Positions 52,872 through 62,110 are shown, counted from the first letter of the stretch. The stretch: DNA of 64,000 nucleotides from Tolypothrix sp. PCC 7712 (GCF_025860405.1 NZ_CP063786.1:150778-214777); one strand, 5' to 3'. The notes: a model not told the origin generated them from the sequence alone. Made by a program: numbers and translations.

Positions 52872-53573
52872 TCAACTTGCTTCGGGGTTGGATTTATACC
52901 AAGCCTGATACCATTGCTGCATCTGGTTAATTTCAGCCGTTTGAGTTTTAATGATGGACTGAGCTAAGTTACGAATTTCTGGTTTGGTAGCTTTTTTAAT
53001 AGCCATCTGCGACATCATGACAGCCATGCGATGATGAGAAATCATCTGACGGATAAATTCTTTATCGAAATCTGGTGTATTTTTCAATGCTGCCAAATCT
53101 ACATTCATACCCATCATGTTGCAGTTCATCGGCATTTTCATCATGCCTGGGTTCATCTGTTGGCACATACGCTGATGCATTGCCATCATTTCTTGACGAG
53201 TCATGGCTGTTACAGGTACTTCTTTCCCGTACCATGCCTTGTACCAAGATTTCATTTGCTGAATTTCGCGGTTTTGTTCTTGTTTAATAGCTTGAGCTAG
53301 CTTTTTAATTTCTGGGTGTTGAGCGCGACTTAATGCGATATCAGCTATTTCTATTGCTTGAGTGTGATGAGGAACCATCATCTCAATGAAATGTTGATCC
53401 ATCTGAGTCATCATCCCTCTTTGGGGAGGAGGAGTAGTTTCTGTAGATAGGTGATGAGTATTGTGTTCTGAGTTGGAAACCTGAGCTTGTGCGTTATTTA
53501 AAATTACTAATCCAGTGAGCGTACTACTGGTTAAGATACCAACCAAGCCATAAAACAATGTTTTTGTCTTCAT
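52872..53573 (-). CDS. CopM-like DUF305 secreted copper-binding protein
   Basis: 233 residues with an N-terminal signal peptide ending near NNAQAQ. Two DUF305 units are visible: HFIEMMVPHHTQAIEIADIA and FIRQMISHHRMAVMMSQMA, each with the HH pair. The linker is full of Met, His and Cys (KMPMNCNMMGMN). CopM of Synechocystis is a periplasmic copper protein of this type. A tandem operator lies upstream at 53817. Confidence 0.85.
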   Translation of the reverse strand: MKTKTLFYGLVGILTSSTLTGLVILNNAQAQVSNSEHNTHHLSTETTPPPQRGMMTQMDQHFIEMMVPHHTQAIEIADIALSRAQHPEIKKLAQAIKQEQNREIQQMKSWYKAWYGKEVPVTAMTRQEMMAMHQRMCQQMNPGMMKMPMNCNMMGMNVDLAALKNTPDFDKEFIRQMISHHRMAVMMSQMAIKKATKPEIRNLAQSIIKTQTAEINQMQQWYQAWYKSNPEAS

Positions 53574-53816
53574 AACCCCACCTCATTTTAGGAGTTAAAC
53601 ACAACTTATATTTATGAAATTATCGAGAGATTGTGAGGAACTTGTGAGATAAAAAATCTTCGATTAACTCAATGAAATTGTGCAAATAGAAAGCGGTAAT
53701 CAAGGTTTTTTAAAGCTTTACTTTCTTGAAATAATTAAGCTAATTTTCTTTCCAACCACTTAGTTAGATATTTCTATCTTCCATAAAACCCTATACTTTA
53801 AGCTTTTCACCTAGAG

Positions 53817-53833
53817 ATGAAAAGAGGATGAAA
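53817..53833 (-). promoter_or_regulatory. Tandem operator upstream of the DUF305 gene
   Basis: On the minus strand TTTCAT-N5-TTTCAT (copies at 53833-53828 and 53822-53817), 244 bases before the gene start. Confidence 0.6.
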
Positions 53834-53989
53834 TATTTTTTATGTACACCTTTCTTTACAAATCAAGGCGATAGTAAAGGACTGCTTTCAGTAGATCATA
53901 TCTTCGTTAGTGTCGTAATAGATGCGATGGTCTCCGAATCTACCGTGGGCGATCGCGCTTTTTGGCATTTGTGTAACATGCATGCCTAC

Positions 53990-54253
53990 TTAATGAAGGG
54001 ATTGTTCCACATCGACTGCTAGCAATTGGTCATGAGTTGCTTTACCAGTCAACACCAATACCCCGTTGATGGCGATTGCTTGCATTGACTGAACTCCATA
54101 CTGTTCAACTTTCGCTAGATAAGTCTGCTGCTCCTAAACTGAACACAAGTCATCAACTAATACTTCACAATTTGAGCCAGCTAGTTCTTACGCTGTGCAA
54201 ACTGTATCCTCACAAAGAGGGCAATTAGCTATAAATATCTGAATTTGACATTT
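53990..54253 (-). pseudogene. Thioredoxin-like small protein gene with two in-frame stops
   Basis: One continuous frame reads CQIQIFIANCPLCEDTV, TAA after CTA, then ELAGSNCEVLVDDLCSV, TAG, and AKVEQYGVQSMQAIAINGVL to a final TAA. It has the CPLC redox motif and the alpha/beta pattern of small thioredoxin-like proteins of metal-resistance loci. There is no start codon in frame. Clearly decayed. Confidence 0.65.
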
Positions 54254-54441
54254 ATTTTGCCATAATGTTGACCAATAATTACCTTACTAGTATTTTCAAT
54301 CCTCCACCTACCAGGAGAGTCAAGTCTAAACAATGCAATATTAATAATTTGTAATAAATTTAATTTTTTCTTCTGACAGCAAGGAAATGAAGAAGTTACT
54401 GTTAGAAAAAATGCAGCAACCGCATAAATTGACTTTTTCAT
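54229..54441 (-). pseudogene. Truncated DUF2808 gene (signal peptide only)
   Basis: The start MKKSIYAVAAFFLTVTSS closely resembles the signal peptide of the DUF2808 gene just upstream (MKKPIYAAAFTLVFASS), but the remaining 45 residues bear no similarity to the domain. It overlaps the thioredoxin-like remnant. Likely a fragment left by a deletion. Confidence 0.5.
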
Positions 54442-54555
54442 AACTAACTCTGGCAAGATGATATAGGGTAGGCAAAATCCACTATCCCACCCTACAGCTA
54501 CCGATTAATTTGGTTGACAGCAAGCCACACCTAAAATTAACAGCAGTTACTCACC

Positions 54556-55029
54556 TTAGCCACCGTAAGTCTGAATCCGAGCTAAACCAAGTGGAATTTC
54601 TTCTTTCATATCAATCTTTTTGACAGATACGGGATAATGCCAAGTTCCCTCATAATCTGGAGTATTAACTCCTTTCATACGAATTGATATAGTTGTACCA
54701 GGAGCTACTGGTTCGGAAAAAGCTACAGTAGCTTTTTTGTTGTTAATAGAAACCGTTGTAGGAATTTTTTGACCTAATTTGTTTTGGACTTCAATTCCTT
54801 TATCAATACTTATTCCTTCTGGTAAATCAATCGCCAATTCTGAAAGTGCTTTACCTTGGACATGAACATCAAATTTATGAGTAGCATCTGGGATACGGGC
54901 AACATTAGGAACAGCAGCACTGTTACCTAGATGAGAAATATTAGCATCATTTGGATTTTTAGCCCAAGCAGTAGAAACTGAAGATGCAAAAACTAAGGTA
55001 AAAGCAGCTGCGTAAATCGGCTTTTTCAT
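54556..55029 (-). CDS. DUF2808 secreted protein 1
   Basis: 157 residues with a signal peptide cut near STAWAKN. DUF2808 core: HKFDVHVQGKALSELAIDLP, GIEVQNKLGQKIPTTVSINN, VAFSEPVAPGTTISIRMKG and a tail IPLGLARIQTYGG. GGAGAAT precedes the ATG. The family is cyanobacterial and of unknown function. A triple copy of the operator half-site lies upstream at 55180-55209. Confidence 0.85.
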   Translation of the reverse strand: MKKPIYAAAFTLVFASSVSTAWAKNPNDANISHLGNSAAVPNVARIPDATHKFDVHVQGKALSELAIDLPEGISIDKGIEVQNKLGQKIPTTVSINNKKATVAFSEPVAPGTTISIRMKGVNTPDYEGTWHYPVSVKKIDMKEEIPLGLARIQTYGG

Positions 55030-55179
55030 CGATATTCTCCTTATTTAGTTAATCAATGAACTATCTCTATAGGAATCCAAAGTCTTGCTATGTATACTGA
55101 GAAGCCAAACCTTATTTGACAGGCTTTCAGTCAGGTTGACTTTTCAACAATCAAATGGGATTTCTATATATTTATAATT

Positions 55180-55209
55180 ATGAAAGCTATTGATGAAATC
55201 AAGATGAAA
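55180..55209 (-). promoter_or_regulatory. Operator cluster upstream of DUF2808 gene 1
   Basis: Three TTTCAT copies on the minus strand, at 55180-55185, 55193-55198 and 55204-55209. The last two have the standard N5 spacing. Confidence 0.6.
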
Positions 55210-55315
55210 TATTGTTATGTCAAGAGAAATTTAAAATGTAGTTACTAAACGTAATTACTCAAAATTATTTCTGATTTAACTATTAAATATCTAAATTTAA
55301 AAGCTACTTAAAATT

Positions 55316-55355
55316 CTCCTGATAGTTAACTGATTTTTGAGTTAACTATCAGGAG
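55316..55355 (-). terminator. Long hairpin after DUF2808 gene 2
   Basis: A perfect 16-bp stem between 55316-55331 and 55340-55355 (CTCCTGATAGTTAACT and its complement), 22 bases after the stop of the gene at 55378. Ts follow on the minus strand. Confidence 0.75.
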
Positions 55356-55377
55356 TTTTATTTGGATAGCGAAGATT

Positions 55378-55866
55378 TTAAGGACTAATACGAAATCTAG
55401 CTACACCTATAGGTATTTTTGCATCACTACCAATGAAATTAGCAGATAAATAATAAACAGGGCCATTACCAAGAAATGGTTGTTTGACATTCTTAATGTC
55501 AATCTCTAGCTTACTGTTAGGAGCAACTGGTTCAGCAAAAGCTAGTAGTATAGTCTTACCATTCAAAGAAACATTAGCGTTAATTTTCTGACCATTCTCT
55601 TTGTTTACAACAACATCATTAATATCATTGCTCCACCTTACAGTACTTGGAACTTCAATATTTAACTGCGAAACATCTTTACTATTTTTAGGAACGTGTA
55701 CTCGCAAAGTATGTCTAACAACCGCCCAGCGAGTCGGAGGAAATTGATAGTTACCCTCAACATGAGGAAGACTATCATTTTCTTCATTGGCACTTGCATA
55801 GTTGGCAGAAATTAAAAATGCAGCAGCTAGAGTAGATATAGCAATGTAAGCTAGCATTTTTTTCAT
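55378..55866 (-). CDS. DUF2808 secreted protein 2
   Basis: 162 residues from the ATG at 55866, which has AGGAGT before it; earlier in-frame starts lack this. Signal peptide to about NYASAN. Core: RWAVVRHTLRVHVPKNSKDV, VNKENGQKINANVSLNG, AFAEPVAPNSKLEIDIKN and a tail IPIGVARFRISP. A paralogue of the other two DUF2808 genes. The operator at 56084 precedes it. Confidence 0.85.
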   Translation of the reverse strand: MKKMLAYIAISTLAAAFLISANYASANEENDSLPHVEGNYQFPPTRWAVVRHTLRVHVPKNSKDVSQLNIEVPSTVRWSNDINDVVVNKENGQKINANVSLNGKTILLAFAEPVAPNSKLEIDIKNVKQPFLGNGPVYYLSANFIGSDAKIPIGVARFRISP

Positions 55867-56083
55867 ATTTACTCCTAATTTAATCAGTAACATCAGCAAA
55901 TATTCAGATTCGTGTTTAGTAAGCCGTTATCAACTAATACATAACAACTATGTAAAGACAGAATTATCTATCTCCTACATTCACACAAGAATTAAGAGAA
56001 GTTAAAAGCCTTCTCATTAACTCGTTTACTGTTTTAAGTCAGAAAGGTCTACTACCTTTATTGATCAAGTTTGGCAGGTCTTA

Positions 56084-56100
56084 ATGAAATCTGGATGAAA
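56084..56100 (-). promoter_or_regulatory. Tandem operator upstream of DUF2808 gene 2
   Basis: On the minus strand TTTCAT-N5-TTTCAT, then four bases and ACCTGCCAAACTT, which is shared with the copies at 44596 and 56678. Confidence 0.7.
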
Positions 56101-56127
56101 TTTTTGATTAACATAAAAATCTAAATA

Positions 56128-56592
56128 TTAAAATGTAGGGAATTTAGCTAAACCAATAGGAATCTCTACCTCACTGCCAACAACTTTCACTGAAAAGCGG
56201 TATACAGAATCCGGGCCTGTAAATGGTTGTTGAACTTTATTAAAATTAACTAAGAGCTTAGTGTTAGAAATAACCTTTTCAGGGAACTCTATAATAATTT
56301 GTCTGCCATTGGCGGAAATATTAGTATTAATTTTCTGCTCATTCACATCCAAGACATCAATATCATTACTCACTGCTACAGTAGATGGAGTTTCAATAAT
56401 AAGTTGAGAAAGAGCGTTGTTATTTTTGGGGATATTTAACCGAAAAGTATGTTTTACAAAACGCCAGCTATTAGTAGGATATTGCAAATTATTATCAACA
56501 TTAGTCTCCTTAGCATTTGCCTTGGTCATGCAAATGAAAGCTATAGTGCCAAGAGCAAATACTGTACCTGTGTAAATCCATATTTTCTTCAT
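56128..56592 (-). CDS. DUF2808 secreted protein 3
   Basis: 154 residues from the ATG at 56592 (MKKIWIYTGTVFALGT); the longer frame extends over the operator and is rejected. Signal peptide to about TKANAKE. Core: WRFVKHTFRLNIPKNNNALS, VNEQKINTNISANGRQIIIE and a tail IPIGLAKFPTF. Closest in layout to DUF2808 protein 2. The operator lies 86 bases upstream. Confidence 0.85.
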   Translation of the reverse strand: MKKIWIYTGTVFALGTIAFICMTKANAKETNVDNNLQYPTNSWRFVKHTFRLNIPKNNNALSQLIIETPSTVAVSNDIDVLDVNEQKINTNISANGRQIIIEFPEKVISNTKLLVNFNKVQQPFTGPDSVYRFSVKVVGSEVEIPIGLAKFPTF

Positions 56593-56677
56593 CTTGAATT
56601 GTGAAAAAACCATTATGTAAAATAAGTTACAATTTTTTACTAGATAGACCTTTATATAATAAGTTTGACAGGTCAGG

Positions 56678-56694
56678 ATGAAATTAGGGTGAAA
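56678..56694 (-). promoter_or_regulatory. Tandem operator upstream of DUF2808 gene 3
   Basis: On the minus strand TTTCAC-N5-TTTCAT, then four bases and ACCTGTCAAACTT. A TATTATATAA stretch after it could be the -10 region. Confidence 0.7.
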
Positions 56695-56709
56695 TTTTGA
56701 CTGGTTCAA

Positions 56710-57095
56710 AAAATAATTTGTTGATGTTGTGTTAGGTAGCCAGTCCGGAAGTAAAACTTTGATGGAGTAACGAAAAATTCAATAATTTAAATCTGAAAAT
56801 AACTACAACATTAGGTTGAAAAGATGAAATCAACCACGACAATATTTACTATTCCTGGCGATTGCCCAGTATTTCATAATCAGGTAAATTACCAAAAGCA
56901 GTAGAATTATTCATTCATTAGAGCAGCAGTAGCCAACTATCTCTACCCCTAGTACAAGCAAGACTAAAGCATCATAGAGTTTAGTAATCCCAACTCAATA
57001 AATTTCCGAGAGGTGTGAATTCAACCAAAAACCGTAAAGAGTACAGTAAAAGCTGCTAGGAAATGATTGTTTTTTTAAAATTGCTTGTAAGTGAT
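56710..57095. other. Non-coding stretch
   Basis: About 380 bp with no supported gene. A lone GATGAAAT half-site occurs near 56822. Confidence 0.45.
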
Positions 57096-57599
57096 TTAGT
57101 TCTTAAAACTAAAACGACCGTTTACTTTTTTGCCGTCAACATCCACAAGCATTTTCACTTGATATTCACCAGAAGCTTTTTCTGGTAGCAAAACAGTATA
57201 GTGTTTACCTTCTTTATCGTATGTAAGATTTAAAGTTTTCTGACTGCCATCAGGTATCTGAACTTGAGCTGTTACTTTGGCGTTAGGTATTGCTTCATGA
57301 TTATCGCCTTTCTGCACGTAGAAATCCATGTGCGTTCCGTTATCTTCTTTCTCTGGTACAAACTCTAAATGATAAGCACCTGACTCAACAACTTGACCGC
57401 CGCGATTAGCTTCAGTATGACCAGATGACTCAGTTTTGGCAACGGTTTCTGATTTAGTTGTGGGTTCTGTTTTAGCTGTGGTTTCAGAGGTTGGTGCTGA
57501 TGAATTACCATTAGATTCAGATGCTTGATTACCACAAGCTCCTAAAAATAATAGTCCTATACTTGCTAAAATAACAAAGCCTAATTTGAGTGATTGCAT
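57096..57599 (-). CDS. Lipoprotein with YtkA-like domain
   Basis: 167 residues from the ATG at 57599, with GAGGAG eight bases before it. A lipobox LFLGACG near residue 22 makes it a membrane-anchored lipoprotein. A Thr/Ser/Glu-rich linker follows (TTAKTEPTTKSETVAKTES). The C-terminal 95 residues form a beta-rich domain (AYHLEFVPEKEDNGTHMDFY, AKVTAQVQIPDGSQ, GEYQVKMLVDVDGKK), YtkA-like. In metal islands such proteins may bind or deliver metal, which is inferred. Confidence 0.75.
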   Translation of the reverse strand: MQSLKLGFVILASIGLLFLGACGNQASESNGNSSAPTSETTAKTEPTTKSETVAKTESSGHTEANRGGQVVESGAYHLEFVPEKEDNGTHMDFYVQKGDNHEAIPNAKVTAQVQIPDGSQKTLNLTYDKEGKHYTVLLPEKASGEYQVKMLVDVDGKKVNGRFSFKN

Positions 57600-57759
57600 T
57601 GATTTACTCCTCATCTGGATTAGTTAAAAATTGAAACAAACTTGGGTAGACCTAGTTCTTGCACCTATTTTTGAAAATCCTTTTTCCAGCTACCCTCTTT
57701 GATATTTGATAATCTTCATTAACCGATGCAAGATAGAAAACAAATAAAAACTTAAACTT

Positions 57760-58360
57760 TTATACAACTGAACCTTGAGTAACTTCAAGATTTTGTACTG
57801 GTGCAGTAGTTTTTGGAACCAAAAACTTCCCGAATTGGGAATACAAAGCGGGCAAAACTAACAATGTCAAACAAAACTTGATATTGCCGCTCATCGCCAC
57901 CGTAGAGAAATACGTTACTCACGCCAGGAACAGCCAGCAAGCGATTTCTCACATCCCAATTGACAATGCGCCACATTTCCATCATGTCAGTGCTTTCAGC
58001 ATCAAAAGCGTATTTGACAGCCCATCCCAAGGGTGAGTTGACAGGCAGAATTTCTGGTTGTCCTACGCCTTGCGGTAGTTTTGCCCCTTGTAATCGCTCT
58101 GTCACCAGTTGACGCGCACGGTAAATGTCAGTGTCCCAACTAAAAACAGCTTTAATAGCAGAAATCCCAATGGCAGATGAAGACCGCAGCGATACCAATC
58201 CAGGCGTTCCGTTAACCGCGCTCTCAATCGGACGAGTGACCAAAGACTCGATTTCTTCTGGTGCTAAACCAGAAGCTTCGACTTGAACTTCCACTTGCGG
58301 GGGAGCAAAGGCAGGAAATACATCTAGCGGCATTCGCGTGAGGACGTGAAATCCCCACAG
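57760..58360 (-). pseudogene. CusA-like heavy-metal RND pump remnant with internal deletion
   Basis: Codons from about LTRMPLDVFPAFAPPQVEV to LLAVPGVSNVFLYGG match the N-terminal porter region of CusA/CzcA pumps. After DERQYQVLFD the text jumps, in another frame, to LLVLPALYSQFGKFLVPK and a TAA at 57760, which is the C-terminal end of the same family. About 800 codons are missing, and so is the true start. A palindrome-like AACCCG/CGGGTT lies at the upstream break. Confidence 0.8.
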
Positions 58361-58434
58361 ACTAATTAATTACGAACCCGATTCGTAAGGAAACCGGGTT
58401 TATTAACATTTATATCATTACCCTAAACAAATTA

Positions 58435-59112
58435 CTAACGCTGAACTTGCTGAATCAGGGCTTGTGTTTGTTGATAAGCTTGGGTATCGCCTTGTTTAAG
58501 AAACAATTTTGCAGCTTGCTGAAGGTCTGTAACAGCACTCTTACTGTCTCCTAAAGCATATTGTGCCAGTCCTCGGTTGCCATAGGCATCAGCTAGATTG
58601 GGATTGATTTGTAGTGCTTGATTAAAATCTGCGATCGCTTGCTGATGATTTCCCTGTCTAAAATGGGCTAGTCCTAGATTGTAATAACCATCTTGTGAGT
58701 TTGGATCAATTTTCACTGTCTGATTAAAGTCGGCAATGGCTTTCTGAAAATCTCCTAGTTCTACATAAGAAATTCCCCGACCATTATAAGCATCTGTATG
58801 CTTGGGATTTAACCGCAGCGCTAGGTTAAAGTCAGAAATGGCTGCACTGAAATCTCTCAATTGAGATTTAGCTAAACCACGAAGGCAAAAACCTTCATAA
58901 AACCGTGGATTCATCTGTACTACAGAGTTAAAATCTGCGATCGCACCATTGAAGTTGCCTTGCTCAAGCTTTTGCACTCCTTGGTTATAGTACTCTTGGA
59001 AGTTCGTCGCCTTCAAAGGTATTTGTGCTTCTCTCGCAGAAACAGCAGCAGGCATTACACCCAGTAGACTTGTTATTCCCAGGATGGCTATTGTTCGCTT
59101 GATATATTTCAT
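58435..59112 (-). CDS. Secreted TPR-repeat protein
   Basis: 225 residues with a signal peptide ending near AAVSARE. Five tetratricopeptide repeats follow, each with the G-N-F-x-x-A-I-A-D-F pattern (GNFNGAIADFNSVVQMNPR, GDFQKAIADFNQTVKIDPN, GNHQQAIADFNQALQINPN). A scaffold for protein contacts outside the cytoplasm; the partner is unknown. Opposite in order to the Nramp gene with a 60-base gap. Confidence 0.85.
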   Translation of the reverse strand: MKYIKRTIAILGITSLLGVMPAAVSAREAQIPLKATNFQEYYNQGVQKLEQGNFNGAIADFNSVVQMNPRFYEGFCLRGLAKSQLRDFSAAISDFNLALRLNPKHTDAYNGRGISYVELGDFQKAIADFNQTVKIDPNSQDGYYNLGLAHFRQGNHQQAIADFNQALQINPNLADAYGNRGLAQYALGDSKSAVTDLQQAAKLFLKQGDTQAYQQTQALIQQVQR

Positions 59113-59172
59113 GGCTTTACCCCTTCATTCTTGCAGCATGACATTGGATTGCCACGGATCTGTTCCTTTATT

Positions 59173-60501
59173 TTAACTGGGAACTTGTAATAGCCATCCC
59201 CAAAGACTTTGTAATAGCAACCAAGCATTTAAGCCAACGATGACAATAGCAACTAACCAAGCTAAAGATTTTAACCACAAGGGATTGACAAACTCACCCA
59301 TCAAGCGGCGATTACTAGTAAATATCACCAATGGAATCACTGCAAACGGTAACTGTAAACTGAGGATGACTTGACTGAGAACTATGAGGCTGCTTGTACT
59401 ATTTTCACCAAACAGAATGATTGTAATTAACGCTGGAATGATGGCAAGCAGACGGGTTATTAAACGGCGTAACCACGACGGAAGGCGAAATTGCAAAAAG
59501 CCTTCCATAACAATTTGTCCTGCTAAAGTCGCAGTCAGGGTTGAACTTTGCCCAGAAGCAAGTAATGCAATGCCAAAAATCGCACTAGCAGCACTGACTC
59601 CTAATAGTGGTGAAAGCAATTTATAAGCATCTTGAATTTCTGCGACATTCTGATTGCCTGAAAAATGAAATGTTGCGGCAGACACAATTAAAATTGCTGA
59701 GTTAATGAATAGTGCTAATGACAAAGCAAAAGTTGAATCAATTGTGCCAAACTTAATTGCTTCCCATCTTTTTTCAGTAGTAGGTTGCCAATCACGGGTT
59801 TGCACAATAGAGGAGTGTAAATATAAGTTGTGAGGCATCACTGTTGCCCCTAAAATACCAATAGCGATGTAGAGCATTTCTGGATTCTGTAAAATTTCCT
59901 TCTTGGGCAGATATCCCAACAAAATCCCCCCCATATCAGGTCGAGAAAACAGAATTTCCGCTGTAAAACAGATACCTACGGTTGCTACCAGCATTATTAC
60001 TAAGGCTTCTGTATAACGAAAGCCTTTATGTTGCAGGAATAGCAATACCAGGACATCCAGCGCAGTGATACACACACCCCATATCAAGGGAATACCGAAT
60101 AAAAGTTGTAGGGCGATCGCACTTCCCAGTAGTTCCGCTAAGTCACAAGCAGCGATTGCAATCTCACACAGTACCCACAAACAAAAGCTTACCTTTGGGC
60201 TGAAATAGTCTCGACAAGCCTGCGCTAAATCTCGCCCTGTAGCAACTCCCAAACGCACACATAGAGATTGGAGTAATATCGCCATCAGGTTGGACAGCAG
60301 GATTACTGTTAACAACGTGTACCCGAACTTTGACCCTCCAGCAATGTCTGTTGCCCAGTTGCCAGGGTCCATGTATCCGACTGAAACCAAATACCCTGGC
60401 CCTGCATAAGCCAGCATCTTGCGCCAAAAGTTGTTGCTGTTGGGGACTCTAATACTGCGGTGAACCTCTGGTAAGCTAGGTCTGTTTTCTGGGGGAGTCA
60501 T
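59173..60501 (-). CDS. mntH: Nramp-family divalent metal transporter
   Basis: 442 residues, about 11 membrane segments. Metal-binding motifs are intact: GYMDPGNWATDIAGGSKFGY in segment 1 and VMPHNLYLHSSIVQTR in segment 6. The family imports Mn2+, Fe2+ or other divalent ions with protons. Its place in an efflux-type island could serve manganese supply under metal stress. No known operator was seen upstream. Confidence 0.9.
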   Translation of the reverse strand: MTPPENRPSLPEVHRSIRVPNSNNFWRKMLAYAGPGYLVSVGYMDPGNWATDIAGGSKFGYTLLTVILLSNLMAILLQSLCVRLGVATGRDLAQACRDYFSPKVSFCLWVLCEIAIAACDLAELLGSAIALQLLFGIPLIWGVCITALDVLVLLFLQHKGFRYTEALVIMLVATVGICFTAEILFSRPDMGGILLGYLPKKEILQNPEMLYIAIGILGATVMPHNLYLHSSIVQTRDWQPTTEKRWEAIKFGTIDSTFALSLALFINSAILIVSAATFHFSGNQNVAEIQDAYKLLSPLLGVSAASAIFGIALLASGQSSTLTATLAGQIVMEGFLQFRLPSWLRRLITRLLAIIPALITIILFGENSTSSLIVLSQVILSLQLPFAVIPLVIFTSNRRLMGEFVNPLWLKSLAWLVAIVIVGLNAWLLLQSLWGWLLQVPS

Positions 60502-61041
60502 TTACTTTGCTATGAAATCTTCTCATATTCTTTTCATAATCTCAGAAAATGTAGAATAAACATCAACCTTTAGGCAAGTAGGGATATTGTTGTGACTTCA
60601 GCCATAAGTTGTCAAAATCGGACAACTTATGCCTTGGATTGAACTCGGACAACTTATGGGTTCTTGGCAATTTATGCTTGGATTTTCGGGTCTAAAGTAG
60701 AGGTAAACGGCTGAATGTCTAGCCAGCTTAAACCCTCGACAGGAGATAGACCAAGCTTGTAACACCATCTCAAAAACTTGTATAAAGTAGGCAATCGTCG
60801 TTCACGGACAACTTGAGTTTTCTGTGTGAGGGAATTCGTGAGGAGTGAGGGAGTAGAGACAAATTATACCTTATGTCCATCTCATATTGTGCTTAAAGTT
60901 ACATTGCTGTTATCCTGAAAGCATAAGATGAGCAACTTGCTCACGTTATTCTTTCAGTGACATGAACACAGTTTGATATGTAACTAAAATTTGAACAGCT
61001 TACTTATGCTGAGTCAACGCAGCAATAAACACTTTTATAAC
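60502..61041. other. Intergenic region with repeats and a coding remnant
   Basis: 540 bp between the Nramp gene and the small secreted protein gene. It holds three copies of GACAACTTATG or its complement and a fragment frame (next entry). Confidence 0.5.
60603..60850 (-). pseudogene. Coding remnant flanked by GACAACTTATG repeats
   Basis: A minus-strand frame ending at 60672 encodes LTQKTQVVRERRLPTLYKFL, then LGLSPVEGLSWLDIQPFTS, without a start. CATAAGTTGTC (60603-60613) and GACAACTTATG (60621-60631, 60648-60658) lie at its 3' side. Looks like the end of a mobile element or plasmid gene; family not identified. Confidence 0.4.
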
Positions 61042-61425
61042 TCAGTACACTAAGTTTCCACTACCACGTAACAGACGCAAAGAATTTAGACAGTACGGAC
61101 AGTCGCAACTAAATAAACGAATCGCAGCATCACTTTCTTCATCTGTGAAGTTTAGTACAGCAACCTTGCTATCAGATGGCTGCGCTGAGATAACTGCCGA
61201 TGCAGGTACAGGGGGTGCGCCTAGCTTTCTTTCTGAATCCCGAATACATACAAAAGAGGTGTTACCGTGAGGATGAGTTATGCAGGTACGACCATCATTT
61301 GTATGAACTAATCGTTGAGTCATCGTAGCTGCGGCGTAGGCAGGGTGAACTACTGTCAGCGTAGACATTAGGGAAGTAAAAATTGTAGAACTGGAAAGCA
61401 AAGTAAGTAGAAATTTTTTGTTCAT
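61042..61425 (-). CDS. Small secreted Cys-containing protein
   Basis: 127 residues from the ATG at 61425; the longer frame adds an unlikely hydrophobic lead. A signal peptide ends near VHPAYAA. The mature part is polar with CITHPHGNTSFVC and a C-terminal LFSCDCPYCLNSLRLL, where CDCPYC could bind metal or form disulphides. No family recognised. The Fur/Zur-like palindrome at 61713 is 290 bases upstream. Confidence 0.6.
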   Translation of the reverse strand: MNKKFLLTLLSSSTIFTSLMSTLTVVHPAYAAATMTQRLVHTNDGRTCITHPHGNTSFVCIRDSERKLGAPPVPASAVISAQPSDSKVAVLNFTDEESDAAIRLFSCDCPYCLNSLRLLRGSGNLVY

Positions 61426-62110
61426 TGATTTACTCAAAAAGTATATTTGAATGCTCATAATAACTGCTATCTTTCTATATTTCCAATAGGTTTGTATTAA
61501 AGATACTAGGTTAAAAAAATATATTAAGAATAAAATCAAATATATTCAAACTTAATTGAATAAAAAATAAGCTATAGACAAATAGCATTGCACATTCTTT
61601 TGAAGAAGTTATTACAAAGTTATGACGAAAGTATGACTAAACTAAATATTCTGCACGAGAACATAGATAAATGAATGATAGAGCGTATGAGATTCTTTAT
61701 CTGGAGGCTGTCATGATAATTATCATGATAATCAAATATTAGAGTGGTATTACTGGATTAAGAAGATTGCTGTTAGTTTGGCAACAAGCAACCCTATACA
61801 ATTGAACAAATTGAGCGATCGCCTACCGTGGGCGGTTCGTCATTGCACCTTGTTTTCGCTTCTTAGTAGCCCTAAATAGATAAGAGAAAAGCAATTAAGA
61901 ATATTCAGTCATGTCCAAGTTATAATCTTTATTTGATAGATGTTTCGTCGGCTTTCAAAATCACTTTTAGAAATTTTACAGAAGCAAACTAATCAATACA
62001 TTTTATACACTCTTGTCAAACAGAAAGTTTATGGTATATCTTTACTTGCAATCGAGCAGCAAAATGCTTTTGATTAATGAATCACCCAAATTAGTTTTCA
62101 GAGGTCAAAA
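61426..62110. other. Divergent intergenic region with a Fur/Zur-like palindrome
   Basis: 685 bp between two divergent small genes. Besides the palindrome at 61713 it is AT-rich, with HIP1-like text near 61816. No cobalamin riboswitch core was found. Confidence 0.5.
61713..61726. promoter_or_regulatory. Fur/Zur-like palindrome
   Basis: ATGATAATTATCAT is a perfect 14-bp palindrome, followed by another TGATAAT. It resembles Fur-family operators (TGATAATNATTATCA). It could control either divergent gene. Confidence 0.45.

Noticed and set aside
52611..52967. A 118-codon + strand frame
   Set aside because: It is antisense to the YHS fragment and the end of the DUF305 gene, both of which are supported by motifs.
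53828..54022. A 64-codon frame on the + strand
   Set aside because: It is antisense to the thioredoxin-like pseudogene, which has clear family motifs; this frame has none.
61560..62110. Possible cobalamin riboswitch before cbtB
   Set aside because: No conserved B12-box or core helices could be found by eye.
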